Source: Opitutus sp. (lineage in GTDB: Bacteria; Verrucomicrobiota; Verrucomicrobiia; Opitutales; Opitutaceae). From it: DNA of 64,000 nt. Below are positions 1-9,000 of this stretch, piece after piece (position 1 is the first letter of the stretch; the number at the start of each line of letters is the position of its first letter). The stretch lies in the NCBI GenBank assembly GCA_013821985.1, contig PNJQ01000007.1, forward strand, positions 1 through 64,000, in the 5' to 3' direction. A program made the position numbers and the translations under genes. The notes under the pieces are model-generated. The model ran no database searches. It was not told the origin of the DNA and saw only the letters and a program-made list of their open reading frames with translations.

Positions 1-726
1 ACTGATCGCGGTGCGGCTGACATAGCGGGCGAGGTAACGCACCACACGCTCCCCCGAGCCGGCCGGCTGGGAATGCACGACCCACCGGCGCCGCCACGTT
101 CCGGCCGGCACCGCCGCGTGCAGCGCGGGCGCAGCGGCGCGCAACGCTTCCTCCAGCCGCCCGCGAAACACCGCCGCCAACTTCGCCGCCGGCAACAGCC
201 AATCGCGTTGCCGCGCGCTCACCCATTTGGTGCCGTCGAGACTGAGTCCGCCACCGGGCACGATATAATGCACATGCGGATGGCGCTGGAGTTGGCGTCC
301 CCAAGTGTGCAACACGCCGACGAAACCGAGTTCGCCCCCAAGTAAGCGCTGCTCGGCGGCGACTTGTTGCAGCGTGGCGGCACTCTCGCGGAAGAGCCGT
401 TCGTGCATCGCGGCCGGTTGCTGCGCGAAAAGGGCGCGCAACTCCTCCGGCACGGTGAACGTCACCAGGAAATACGGCACCGGCAGCAGCCGCGCCTCCT
501 GCTGCGCGGTCCACGCCGCGGTGCGTGCCCCGCCGCAGCGCGGACACGCGCGGTGGTGACAACTGTGATACGCGAAGTCGCTCTGCGCGCAATCCGTGCA
601 GCGATACACGTGCCCGCCCGCAGCAGGCGTGCGACAGCGCGCGATCGCGGCCAGAGCGCGGCGCGCGGGCGGCGCGCAACGCTCCGGCGCGCGTTGGCGC
701 GCGAGCCAATCGGCGAAAACCGACAC
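1..726 (-). CDS. IS91-family transposase, partial (C-terminus beyond window)
   Basis: This is a Y2-type HUH transposase that moves its element by rolling-circle-like replication. The 242 visible residues, read from a GTG at 726, show a cysteine-rich zinc-binding region (Cys31, 43, 46, 56, 61, 64), then the HUH motif in HPHVHY (His151 and His153, metal binding), then YLARY (Tyr231 and Tyr235), which has the spacing of the paired catalytic tyrosines of IS91. The start lies 7 nt after the stop of the recombinase gene, so the two are probably cotranscribed. The frame is still open at base 1, so only the C-terminal part is missing. The GTG is the first plausible start after the upstream stop; no strong ribosome site is visible. 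Confidence 0.9.
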   Translation of the reverse strand, partial: MSVFADWLARQRAPERCAPPARRALAAIARCRTPAAGGHVYRCTDCAQSDFAYHSCHHRACPRCGGARTAAWTAQQEARLLPVPYFLVTFTVPEELRALFAQQPAAMHERLFRESAATLQQVAAEQRLLGGELGFVGVLHTWGRQLQRHPHVHYIVPGGGLSLDGTKWVSARQRDWLLPAAKLAAVFRGRLEEALRAAAPALHAAVPAGTWRRRWVVHSQPAGSGERVVRYLARYVSRTAIS

Positions 727-732
727 GCGAGG

Positions 733-1695
733 TCAGCCGGTCTCGATCAGTCGCGCCACGGCCGCGCGCGCGTGACTCTCGTTGACCGCCGTCAGGTGGG
801 TGTAGATCAGCGTCGTCTCGAGTGAGGCGTGGCCCAAATACGCCGAGATCAGCCGAATCGACACGCCCTCCTCGAGCAGATGCGTCGCGTAGGAATGCCG
901 CAGCGTGTGGACGACTGTGCCCGCGGGCAGACGTGCCGCCGCCCGCGCCAAGCGCAGGCAATGTTGCACCGAGCCGACACCCATCGGCTCGACCGCGGCA
1001 CCGAGCTGCGCGAGTTGCTCCGGCTGTTCCCGCCAGCCGCGACCCACGCCGGGGAACACCCAGCGTGGATGCCGATGCGTCCGCCAGAACGCGCGCAGTT
1101 CCGCGCGCATCGCCTCCGGCAGCGGCACGTAGCGCTCCTTGTTGCCCTTCGCTTCGCGGATATGCACGCGGCCCGCTTCGCGCAGATCGCGCACCTCGAG
1201 GTTGACCGCTTCGCCGATGCGCAATCCGCACGCGTAGATCAACCGGAACAGCGTGCGGAAACGCGGCACGCGCACCGTCGCGAACAACCGTGCCACCTCC
1301 TCGCGCGTCAGCACCGTCGGCAGCTTTTGCGCCGAAGGCGAGCGGACCAAGTCGAACAGCTTCCAGTCGCGCCCGAGATGCAGCCCGTAAAATGCGCGCA
1401 TCGCCGCCACCGCCGTGCGCATCGACGAGGGCGAGTAATGATGCGCGTCCTTGAGCCGCAGCAAGTGGGCGCGCACCGCCGCTTCGTCGAGCGCGGACGG
1501 ATCGCCGCCATGGCGCGCCGCCAGCTTGCGCACGAAACGCAGATACTCCTCGCGCGTGGCATCGGCCAGCGAACGCAGCCGCATCGTCTCTTGAAAGCGC
1601 ACCAGCGACTCGCCGTCGGGCACGTGACTCTTCCTCGTGCCACGCCGCGTGGAACCGTGCGTGGACTCTTTCCCTGTCGTTTTTGATATAGGCAT
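733..1695 (-). CDS. Tyrosine recombinase (XerC/XerD-like, IS91-associated)
   Basis: This is a site-specific recombinase of 320 residues. After a basic N-terminal tail, a SAM-like core-binding domain covers about residues 30-115 and the catalytic domain about 125-315. The catalytic set is visible: Arg159 in ACGLRIGE, Lys183 in EAKGN, His263 and Arg266 in HTLRH, His289 in LGHAS and Tyr298 in LIYTH. The extra helix segment that marks integron integrases between the second and third boxes is absent. Genes like this commonly precede IS91-type transposases, and here the transposase follows after 7 nt. The first ~30 residues may not be translated; a later start is possible. Confidence 0.9.
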   Translation of the reverse strand: MPISKTTGKESTHGSTRRGTRKSHVPDGESLVRFQETMRLRSLADATREEYLRFVRKLAARHGGDPSALDEAAVRAHLLRLKDAHHYSPSSMRTAVAAMRAFYGLHLGRDWKLFDLVRSPSAQKLPTVLTREEVARLFATVRVPRFRTLFRLIYACGLRIGEAVNLEVRDLREAGRVHIREAKGNKERYVPLPEAMRAELRAFWRTHRHPRWVFPGVGRGWREQPEQLAQLGAAVEPMGVGSVQHCLRLARAAARLPAGTVVHTLRHSYATHLLEEGVSIRLISAYLGHASLETTLIYTHLTAVNESHARAAVARLIETG

Positions 1696-1812
1696 AGGCC
1701 TGCAGCCTTGCCTGCAATCTCACTCCCGCCCATCGTTCCGCCCGTGCCGCAAACCTCCCTCACCAAGCCCGCACCCCTGCGCCGCACAGCGGCTTGGTTC
1801 AACCAACTGCCA

Positions 1813-1843
1813 GAGCCAACAGGTGCTAGCGCACCTGTGGCTC
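1813..1843. repeat. Bulged inverted repeat at the mobile-element/gene junction
   Basis: The arms GAGCC plus ACAGGTGC (1813-1817 and 1819-1826) pair with GCACCTGT plus GGCTC (1831-1843), leaving a single unpaired A at 1818 and the loop TAGC. No T-run follows, so it is not a standard terminator. It may be part of the terminal signal of the IS91-like element or a degenerate recombination site. Confidence 0.55.
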
Positions 1844-1867
1844 ATCGATGACGATGGGCGAAGAAAG

Positions 1868-2422
1868 ATGAAGACGCCTTCCCGAAAGATGCCGCCCTTG
1901 CCGGCGACTAAGAAACCGACGGCTTTGTCGTGGATCGTCACGGCGGTTATCCTCGCACCCCTCGCATGGTTTGCTTTCGCGAATCCGCCCGTCCGATGGA
2001 CCTTACTCGGCTGCGGTGCGCTCCTCGCGGTCCTCTCATTGTTTCATAGGCGTTGGTTGAAGCGCCTCAGAAAAGAAAGAAAGGAAGAATCCATCTGCAC
2101 TTTCTCGCGCGCCTTGCCCGCGAAAGACCACGACACATGGGTTGTCCGCGCAGCATACGAAGAGATTTCACACCATGCGGGAGCGCCCATCCGTCCGTCT
2201 GATGACGTCGTGAAGTTCTGGGGCATCGATGGCGATGATTTGGACGACGCGATCCTGCGCATTGCTCGTCGAGCCAGACGTTCTATGTCTGATGTTCAGA
2301 AGAATCCGTTGTGCGGAAGAGTGGTCACCGTCGCGGACGTGATTGCCTTCGTCGAGCACCAGCCCCGAGAGCCCATCCAGGGCATCACAGACAACTCCGG
2401 GGCTGCGCCCCTCCGTGTCTGA
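1868..2422 (+). CDS. Membrane protein with an acyl-carrier-like C-terminal domain (unknown function)
   Basis: This gene of 184 residues is not confidently recognised. The N-terminus has about 20 basic and proline-rich residues followed by two hydrophobic segments (about residues 19-37 and 43-58) and then a highly basic stretch, suggesting a membrane anchor with a cytoplasmic domain. The C-terminal ~85 residues resemble acyl-carrier-like folds, with a WGIDGDDLDD segment and a terminal TVADVIAFV helix. The serine that carries phosphopantetheine in true carrier proteins is replaced by Asp. This recalls the DUF1493 family (from memory). ATG 1868 was chosen over upstream in-frame codons because the preceding junction is repeated at the next gene's start. 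Lower GC than its neighbours and its position beside a transposon suggest acquisition. Confidence 0.65.
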   Translation: MKTPSRKMPPLPATKKPTALSWIVTAVILAPLAWFAFANPPVRWTLLGCGALLAVLSLFHRRWLKRLRKERKEESICTFSRALPAKDHDTWVVRAAYEEISHHAGAPIRPSDDVVKFWGIDGDDLDDAILRIARRARRSMSDVQKNPLCGRVVTVADVIAFVEHQPREPIQGITDNSGAAPLRV

Positions 2423-2445
2423 CTGCCGACGATGGGCAAACAAAG

Positions 2446-3006
2446 ATGAGTCTTCCCCGGTTCACGCCGCACCATGTTTCCGAGCACGACGGAAAGATCG
2501 AAATCGTGGGCTCAGCGTCGGCTGACAATTATCGCGGCCGGGTCTGGCTCGGCGAGAAGTGGATCGGCTATGTCGGCCGAGTTGGCGAAGCACCAATCGA
2601 AGGGCGCTGGTTTTCAGCCGGCAGTCAGTGGAAATTCGTGAGCGAAGACCGGCAGGCGTTGACCATTAAGAAAGAAGAAGCGCTGTGCCTATATGACGGC
2701 TACTGGGGAGAGCGTGCCTACATGGTGCTGGCACCCCTCACATGGACGAAGGAGGAGTTTGTGCCGACCAAGCAGTGGGATCACGAGCACTGCGGGATTT
2801 GCTGGTTCGCCATTGCACCGACTAGTTCTCCCACATTTTTCAGGAGCAGCGCGCGCGGCATCGTCTGCCCGGATTGTTATCAGAAGTATGTCACCACTCG
2901 TTCACTGGCCTTCATCGAAGAAGAGCCCATCCAACACCTGAGGGCAACCGGACAAGAAAAAAGTGAGGTTTCAGGCGGCGGCGCGGAGGTGGGCGGCGAG
3001 CGGTGA
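2446..3006 (+). CDS. Hypothetical protein with a Cys4 zinc-ribbon-like segment
   Basis: This is an unrecognised soluble protein of 186 residues. About 110 residues rich in Trp, Gly and Tyr precede a putative zinc site made by two CxxC pairs, HCGICW and VCPDCY, about 27 residues apart. It starts 23 nt after the previous stop, and the bases before its ATG almost match those before the previous gene. The last ~12 residues (after GQEKSEV, rich in Gly and Glu) are read from sequence that is, on the opposite strand, the 3' end of a transposase remnant. The native C-terminus has therefore probably been replaced by read-through into mobile-element debris. No signal peptide or membrane segment is seen. 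Confidence 0.65.
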   Translation: MSLPRFTPHHVSEHDGKIEIVGSASADNYRGRVWLGEKWIGYVGRVGEAPIEGRWFSAGSQWKFVSEDRQALTIKKEEALCLYDGYWGERAYMVLAPLTWTKEEFVPTKQWDHEHCGICWFAIAPTSSPTFFRSSARGIVCPDCYQKYVTTRSLAFIEEEPIQHLRATGQEKSEVSGGGAEVGGER

Positions 3007-3129
3007 TTTTCGTTGGGACAGCGCGGCGAGGTAGCGCGTTTCATCGTAGGGCACGCGGTCGTGCCAGCAGCGCCAGAGGATCCGCAGCCACTTGAAGGCG
3101 CGTGCACGCAGAACGCGAAACTGCGTTGA
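2971..3129 (-). pseudogene. IS110-type transposase C-terminal remnant
   Basis: About 50 codons on the minus strand end in a stop at 2971. They read like the extreme C-terminus of IS110/IS116-family transposases, with AFKWLRILWRCW followed by PYDETRYLAAL and KSPLAAH. The upstream portion, including the DEDD and Ser catalytic regions, is absent, because the sequence turns into the start region of the next plus-strand gene. It is therefore a relic. It overlaps the last codons of the gene at 2446-3006. The family assignment is from remembered C-terminal motifs. Confidence 0.6.
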
Positions 3130-3159
3130 ATGCCGCCCGCCCAGCATCACACTCGAGCG

Positions 3160-3675
3160 ATGCCTCACCTCGCCTTCCTCGTCTTCTGCGTCGCAGTTTG
3201 CGTGAGCCGCGCCCAACCGACGGGCTATCAGACCGGCATGCCGTTTGGCCCGGTGGGGCCGAAGGAAGTGGCGCAGTTGGAGACGTTCGCGAACGCGCAG
3301 GGCACGGACTTGATGGGTGACTTGAAACTCGCTTACGAAAAGGACGAGGCGGCGCTCGGCCGCGTCTTCGCATTCTCGCTTAAATTCACCAAGCTCGACC
3401 GCCGCGCCAAGACTTACGGACAATTGATCTACAGCAGCTTTCTCAACCTCGGTGAAAGGTTCGGTCTGGAACGTTACACGCAGATCGTCGCCGCGCAGCC
3501 GAAGGATGTCCGCCAGCGCATCCGCGACTTCATCTACTTCGACGCGACGCTCGCCCCGGCGAACGAACGCGCGACGGTCGAGGCGGCCGCGCGGGCGGGC
3601 GCACCGACTCTGTTTCCAAGTGACTACGTCTTTGGCGCAGACAATCCGCTGTTCCGGTCGGGGAAGCGGAATTGA
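3160..3675 (+). CDS. Secreted hypothetical protein
   Basis: This protein of 171 residues has a clear signal peptide (hydrophobic LAFLVFCVAVCV, then a cleavage region near SRAQ), so it is probably periplasmic. The mature part is helical and charged, with no motif that I recognise. The start at 3160 is chosen because it places the hydrophobic segment directly at the N-terminus; an in-frame ATG ten codons upstream would lengthen it. It stands alone between an IS remnant and a repeat-rich gap. Confidence 0.6.
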   Translation: MPHLAFLVFCVAVCVSRAQPTGYQTGMPFGPVGPKEVAQLETFANAQGTDLMGDLKLAYEKDEAALGRVFAFSLKFTKLDRRAKTYGQLIYSSFLNLGERFGLERYTQIVAAQPKDVRQRIRDFIYFDATLAPANERATVEAAARAGAPTLFPSDYVFGADNPLFRSGKRN

Positions 3676-4056
3676 AGGGCGGAGGTCGCGAGAACGCGGA
3701 CGAGAGCTTGGCCCGACCCGCGCCCGGAGGTCGCGGGCTACCGGCGCCGGCAGAGCGTCGCCCACCAGGTGGCGTCCGAGTCTGGGGTGAACGTCGCCGA
3801 ACGATCGGATTGAAACGCGGAGGTTGCCGAGCGCCCAGAGCCGGCACGGATCTTCTCTCCGCGCGCTCTGCGGTCTCTGCGTTAAAATCAGGGTCTCGTC
3901 TGAGCCACAGCGCAGCAGGCGTGCGGCTGCTCGTCCCGGAGGGCTTAATCATTCGTGTGTTTCGTGGGCCTCTGCCAGTGCCCCGTGTGGCCCAGCGAAG
4001 TTGCGCGCGCGCAGTTTCAGATTTCCGGAGCGCGCGTTTTCGGTTTCAACTCCCGC
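3676..4056. other. Repeat-rich intergenic region
   Basis: There is no convincing gene here. It contains several degenerate short words that recur in other gaps, such as ATTGAAGGGCGG (3671-3682, again near 16657), three variants of GGAGGT(C/T)GC, and the phrases CTCTGCGGTCTCTGCG (about 3869) and ATTCGTGTGTTTCGTGG (about 3951). These look like decayed dispersed repeats. The promoter of the PHP-domain gene must lie in its last part. Confidence 0.5.
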
Positions 4057-5379
4057 ATGTCACTTCCGGTCCGGCTGCTGGTCGCGGGAATTCTCCTGCT
4101 CGTGTTGCCCTTGGCCCAAGCGGCCGACGCGCCGCGCTGGTGGAAGGGCAACCTCCACACGCATACGCTCTGGTCGGACGGCGACGACTATCCGGAAATG
4201 GTCGTCGAGTGGTATAAGTCCAGCGGCTACCACTTTCTCGCGTTGTCCGATCACAACGTTCTGCTCGAAGGAACGAAATGGGTCGAGCTGCTCGGGCCGA
4301 CGCGGCGGGGCCCGCGCGTCGATTATCGCGCCGGCGGGATGGTGTTCGAGCGCTACCTCGCTCGCTTCGGCCGGCCGTGGGTGGAGACACGCGAAGTAGA
4401 AGGTCAGCCCGAAGTGCGGTTGAAGGCGCTCCATGAATTCCGTTCGATCTTCGAAGAGGCGGACAAATTTCTCCTCCTCCCGGCAGAGGAAATCACGGGG
4501 CGGTGGACGGACGATTCGGTCGCAGGCCAGCCACCGTTGTCCGGCCCGGTGCATCTCGGCGCGATCAATGTGCGCGAACCCATCGAACCGCGCACGGGCC
4601 GCGACGCGCTCTCAATCATGCAGGACGCGGTCAACGCCGTGCTCGCGCAACGCGAGCGCACGGGTCAGCCGATGTTCCCGCACCTCAACCACCCGAACTA
4701 CCGCTGGGGCGTGACGCCCGAGGAGTTGATGCGCGTGCAGGGCGAAAAATTCTTCGAAATCTATAATGGCCACTCCGGCGTCCGCAACGCGGGCGACGCG
4801 ACACATCTCAGCACCGAGAAAATGTGGGACGTTGTCCTCGCGCACCGCCTGACGGAGCTGAAGCTGGAACCGATGTTCGGCATCGCGACGGACGACGCGC
4901 ATCATTACCACACGATCCAGCTCGGCCAGGAAAACGCCGGTCGCGGCTGGGTGGTCGTGCGCGCGGCGTCCCTCACGCCGGAGGCCCTGATCGCCGCGAT
5001 GGAGGCGGGGGATTTCTACGCGAGCACCGGAGTTACGCTCGCGCAGGTGAGCCGCGAAGGCGCGACGCTCACGGTCGAAGTCCGCGCCGAGGCGGGCGTG
5101 GATTACACCATCCAATTCGTCGGCACGCCGCGGGATTTCGACCGCCGGTCGGAACTTATGCCGGCCGTTCCGGGGACTCGGCCGCATCGGCGCTACAGCG
5201 ACGAGGTCGGGCGTGTGCTGGCGGAGGTCAAAGGCGCGTTGGCCAGCTACACCTTGCGCGCGGGGGACCTTTACGTGCGCGCGAAGATTGTTTCCACGAA
5301 GCCAAAGCCGAATGCGAGTTCGCCCGACGAGGTCGAATGCGCGTGGACCCAGCCGCTTGTCGCGAGCGGTGGACCGTAG
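4057..5379 (+). CDS. PHP-domain metal-dependent hydrolase, exported
   Basis: This protein of 440 residues starts with a signal peptide (LLVAGILLLVLPLAQA, cleaved near AADA). The mature protein begins with the PHP metal-binding signature NLHTHTLWSDGD, and the further metal ligands are visible as LSDHN, HLNHPNY and TDDAHHY. PHP enzymes hydrolyse phosphoester bonds with two or three bound metal ions. An exported form may act on phosphate esters or other substrates in the periplasm, but the substrate is unknown. The last ~120 residues form a beta-rich C-terminal domain. The start at 4057 puts the signal peptide first. A long hairpin follows the stop. Confidence 0.8.
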   Translation: MSLPVRLLVAGILLLVLPLAQAADAPRWWKGNLHTHTLWSDGDDYPEMVVEWYKSSGYHFLALSDHNVLLEGTKWVELLGPTRRGPRVDYRAGGMVFERYLARFGRPWVETREVEGQPEVRLKALHEFRSIFEEADKFLLLPAEEITGRWTDDSVAGQPPLSGPVHLGAINVREPIEPRTGRDALSIMQDAVNAVLAQRERTGQPMFPHLNHPNYRWGVTPEELMRVQGEKFFEIYNGHSGVRNAGDATHLSTEKMWDVVLAHRLTELKLEPMFGIATDDAHHYHTIQLGQENAGRGWVVVRAASLTPEALIAAMEAGDFYASTGVTLAQVSREGATLTVEVRAEAGVDYTIQFVGTPRDFDRRSELMPAVPGTRPHRRYSDEVGRVLAEVKGALASYTLRAGDLYVRAKIVSTKPKPNASSPDEVECAWTQPLVASGGP

Positions 5380-5420
5380 GCGGCCGAGCTCGCTCTTGGC
5401 CGTTCGCAAATTCCACACCG

Positions 5421-5515
5421 CTGGCCATGAAAAATACGCAAAGCACAAAAAGGGGCCAGGTCGGTGCTTCCGAGTCTGGCTGACCTTTTTGTGCTTCTCG
5501 TATTTCGGTGGCCAG
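5421..5515. repeat. Long imperfect hairpin between convergent genes
   Basis: Arms of about 32 nt (from CTGGCCATGAAAAATACG to AAAAAGG, pairing with CCTTTTTGTGC to GGTGGCCAG) enclose a ~30-nt centre that contains a second nested pair, GCCAG with CTGGC. AAAAA and TTTTT runs sit at the inner end of the arms. It lies between two genes that point towards each other and may act as a bidirectional terminator or be a mobile palindrome. Confidence 0.65.
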
Positions 5516-5544
5516 CGAGTGCGGCCGGGAATCCCAATCCTGAC

Positions 5545-5805
5545 TTAATGCATCCGGCGACGGCGGCCAAAGATCACGCGATAAAGGAGGAGCAGGATGA
5601 TGGCGCCGCCGACGGAGGCGAGAAAGCCGACGGGTTCGCCTTCGTTATACCAACCCATCGCACGACCGGCGTAGCCGGCGAGCCAGGCACCGGCGATGCC
5701 GAGAAGGATGGTGACAATCATGCCGCCGGGGTCGTCACCGGGCATGAGGAACTTGGCGATAATACCGACCACGAGGCCGATGAGGATCATTGCGAGGATA
5801 GACAT
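5545..5805 (-). CDS. GlsB/YeaQ/YmgE-family small membrane protein
   Basis: This is an 86-residue inner-membrane protein with three hydrophobic segments (about residues 2-21, 28-47 and 58-78) and a basic tail (FGRRRRMH). The glycine-rich pattern LIGLVVGIIAKFLMPG and the GGMIVTILLGIAGAWLAGY segment are typical of the stress-associated transglycosylase-associated family (PF04226). Its length is normal for the family. The molecular role is not established. It is transcribed alone, converging on the PHP-domain gene across the long hairpin. Confidence 0.9.
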   Translation of the reverse strand: MSILAMILIGLVVGIIAKFLMPGDDPGGMIVTILLGIAGAWLAGYAGRAMGWYNEGEPVGFLASVGGAIILLLLYRVIFGRRRRMH

Positions 5806-6055
5806 GTGAGTTCTGGGTTGAAGTTAGCCGATTTCGACCCGGCGTCCCTCGCCCAGGTGCCGCCGTCCGACCGACTGAAACACCCGCGCTGGCGGGTCCG
5901 GTAACTCCCCAAGGACTCACTCCGTGCGCTGCGGGGAGTGGGGCCGCGCACGACGCATCACACGGCTGCCGGCGGGCCGAACCCGAGGAGATTTGGTCGT
6001 CCGCGACCCTCCGCATCTGCGGCAAAAGTGTCCGGCGTCCGACAGTGCTCGCGCG

Positions 6056-9000
6056 TCAACTCGCGACCGGCGGTTCGGGGTGGATCGCGCGGGCGATGGC
6101 GCGGGCGAGTTCCTCGTTGGTGAACGGCTTGGAGAGCAGCGCGACGTGGCCGATCTGCGCGAGTTTTTCCGGCGAGATGCGGGAAAAATAGCCGGACATG
6201 ATCACGACCGGCAGTTGGGGCGCGAAGGTGCGGACCTCGGCGGCGAGTTCGATGCCTTTCATCACCGGCATGGTCTGGTCGGTGAGGAGGAGACGATAGT
6301 CCGCGGCGTTGCGCCGGATGACTTCGAGGCACTGCGTCGGCGAATCGAATGACGCGACACGGTAGCCGCTTTTCTCGAGCGCCATCTGGGCGAAGCTGCG
6401 CACGATATCCTCGTCATCGACCACCGCGATGAGCTCGCCGTTGCCGCGCGGATAGGGATCGGAGTTGGTCGGCGTCTCGCTCATCGCGGCGGTCGCGATC
6501 GGCAAAAGCAGCGTAAAGGTCGCGCCGGAGCCCGGCGCGCTCTCGACGGCGATGGCGCCGCGATGCGCCTGCACAATGCCGTGCACGACGGAGAGGCCGA
6601 GGCCCGTGCCTTGACCGACTTCCTTCGTGGTGAAGAACGGATCGAAGATGCGTTTGCGCGTCTCCTCGTCCATGCCATGGCCGGTGTCGGAAAAATCGAG
6701 GCGCGCGTAGGGGCCGACCGTGACGTGGTTGAGCGCTGAGGCGGTTTCCTCGTCCACTTCGACTTGGCGGAGCGTGATGCGGATGGTGCCGCCCGTCGCG
6801 CGCATGGCGTGCGCGGCGTTCGAGCCGAGGTTGAGCAACACCTGGTGAATTTGCGTGGCGTCCGCCTGCACGCGCCCGCACTCGGCGGAGGTATCGACCT
6901 CGATGCGAATGGTGGCGGGCACGGTGGCGCGGAGAAAGCGACGGGCGTCGTCGATGACTTGCGCGAGGTTGACGGGGACTTTCTCGCTGTCGGCCTGACG
7001 GGAGAACGTGAGGATTTGATCGACGAGTTCGCGGGCGCGGAGCGAGGCCTCGCGCGCGGCGCCGAGGTAATTGCGCGCCGGGTCGGTTTCGACGATGGTG
7101 TCGAGCGCGAGGTCCTGATAGCCGAGGATGCCGGTGAGGAGATTGTTGAAGTCGTGCGCGATGCCGCCGGCGAGCGTGCCGAGCGTTTCCATTTTCTGCG
7201 CCTGAAAGAGCTGCCCTTCGAGGTGGCGGCGCATTTCCTCGGCGTCGCGGCGGCCGGTGATGTCCTGGAAGGCGCCGTAAACGCGCGAGGCACGGCCGTC
7301 CTTCAATTGCGCGCGGCCGAGCACGCGCACCCAGAGCGGATGGCCGCGGCCGGTGGTGAAGGGGAGCTCGAGATCGAAGCCGGTGCCGGAACGCACGGCA
7401 TGTTCCATCGCCTCGGTGAGCGTGCGGCGCGCCTCGGGCGGATAGAAATTGAGCGATTTCTCGAGCGTCGGCTCATAGCCGAGTTCGACTTCGTGGATGC
7501 GGAACATCTCGGGCGACCACGTGAGCCGCGCGGTGTTGAGGTCCCATTCCCACGCACCGATCTGGGCGAGGCGGCTGAGCTGCAGCGACATCTCCTCGCC
7601 GTGGCGCAGGCGTTCCTCGAGCTCCTTGCGCGGCGTGATGTCGGTTTGCGTGCCGACCATGCGGAGCGGACTGCCCGCGGCGTTGCGCGCGACGACCTTG
7701 CCGCGGCCGAGAATCCAGACCCAGCGTCCGTCCGCGTGGCGCAGGCGATACTCGCCCTGATAGACGGGCGTGCGGCCCGCGAGATGATCCTCGATGGCCT
7801 GCTCGACGGCGGGAATGTCGTCGGGGTGGCCGAGTTCGCGCCAGATTTGCTGCTCCGGCATTTCAGAGACGTCGCGCCCGATCATCTCGGCGTGGCGGTC
7901 GTCGCGATAGATTTTCCCGGTGACGAGGTCCCAGTCGAAGACGCCGGCGTGCGTGCCCGAAAGGGCGAGGCGCCAGCGTTCCTCGGTGATGCGAAGTTCT
8001 TCGCGCAGTTCGGTCGCCTCGGTAATATCGCGATCGAGGCCGACGATGCGGACCGGCGTGCCGTTGCGGTCGCGTTGGAGAATGCCGAGCGCCTCGAGGT
8101 GGCGGAGCGAGCCGTCGGGCCGGCGGATGCGGAACGTGCTTTGGTAGATCGCGGTTTTGCCGGCGACAGCGTCGTTGATGCGCTCGTCGTCGCGCGCCGC
8201 GTCCTCGGGGACGACGAGCGCGTGCCATTGCTCCGCTTCGCCGGTGAACTGGGCGCGCTCGATCCCGTAGAGCTCGAGCATCCGGTCGTCCCAGATCATC
8301 CGGCGCGAGGTCAGATCCATTTCCCAGATGCCGTAGCCGGTGGCCTTGATGGCAAGTTGGAGACGGTCGTTGAGCGAGGCGAGTTCGCGCGCGCGGGCGT
8401 GCGGCTCGGTGACGTCGCGATCGAGGCCGACGATGCGCACGACGCTGCCGCTGGCGTCGCGCCGCATGACGCCGTGACTGTGAATGTGGCGTTCGGTGCC
8501 GTCCGGCAGGACGATGCGGAACTGGTTTTCAAAATCCTCGGAGGAGGAAATCGCGTGCGCGATTTCCGCCTGCACCTGGTCGCGGTCGGCGGGGTGCAGG
8601 CGGCTGAGCCAGGTGCCGGTGTCGCCGTCGAATTCGTCGGGCGCGTAGCCGTAGAGCGAGCACTGGCGGCGGTCCCACAGCACGCGGTGGCCGGCGAGGT
8701 CCCAATCCCATACGCCGAACCCGCCGGCGCGCAGCGCGAGATCGAGTCGTTCCGTGGTCTTCTGCAGCTCGCGCGTGCGTTCGCTGATCAGCACTTCGAG
8801 GTTGGCGGCCTGTTGTTGCAGAGGCGCGAGCAGCAGGTCGCGCGAGCCTTCCGCATCGCGCCGCCGCTGGTCGAGATGATCGATGCGCCGCAGGGCAAAG
8901 GTGAGCAGCCCGAACACCGCGACGCTGTAGAGCATTGCCATGAGCACGCCGGTGTCGTGCAACGCCGGCGCCAGCGGCAAAAACCACCAGACTTCGAGCA

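Larger units (their letters stand above)
1..1843 (-). mobile_element. IS91-like element, promoter-proximal end (partial)
   Basis: The recombinase and transposase genes form one mobile unit that continues past base 1. The end upstream of the recombinase probably lies between 1700 and 1850, where the sequence changes to unrelated genes on the other strand. Close to it are CTTGGTTC at 1793-1800 (IS91 elements insert next to CTTG or GTTC) and a bulged hairpin at 1813-1843. The exact boundary is an inference; no second copy is present for comparison. Confidence 0.5.

Noticed and set aside
1797-1860. Integron attC site
   Set aside because: GTTCAAC fits an R'' box and the hairpin has a bulged base, but no GTTRRRY box follows before the next gene, and the nearby recombinase lacks the integron-integrase insertion.
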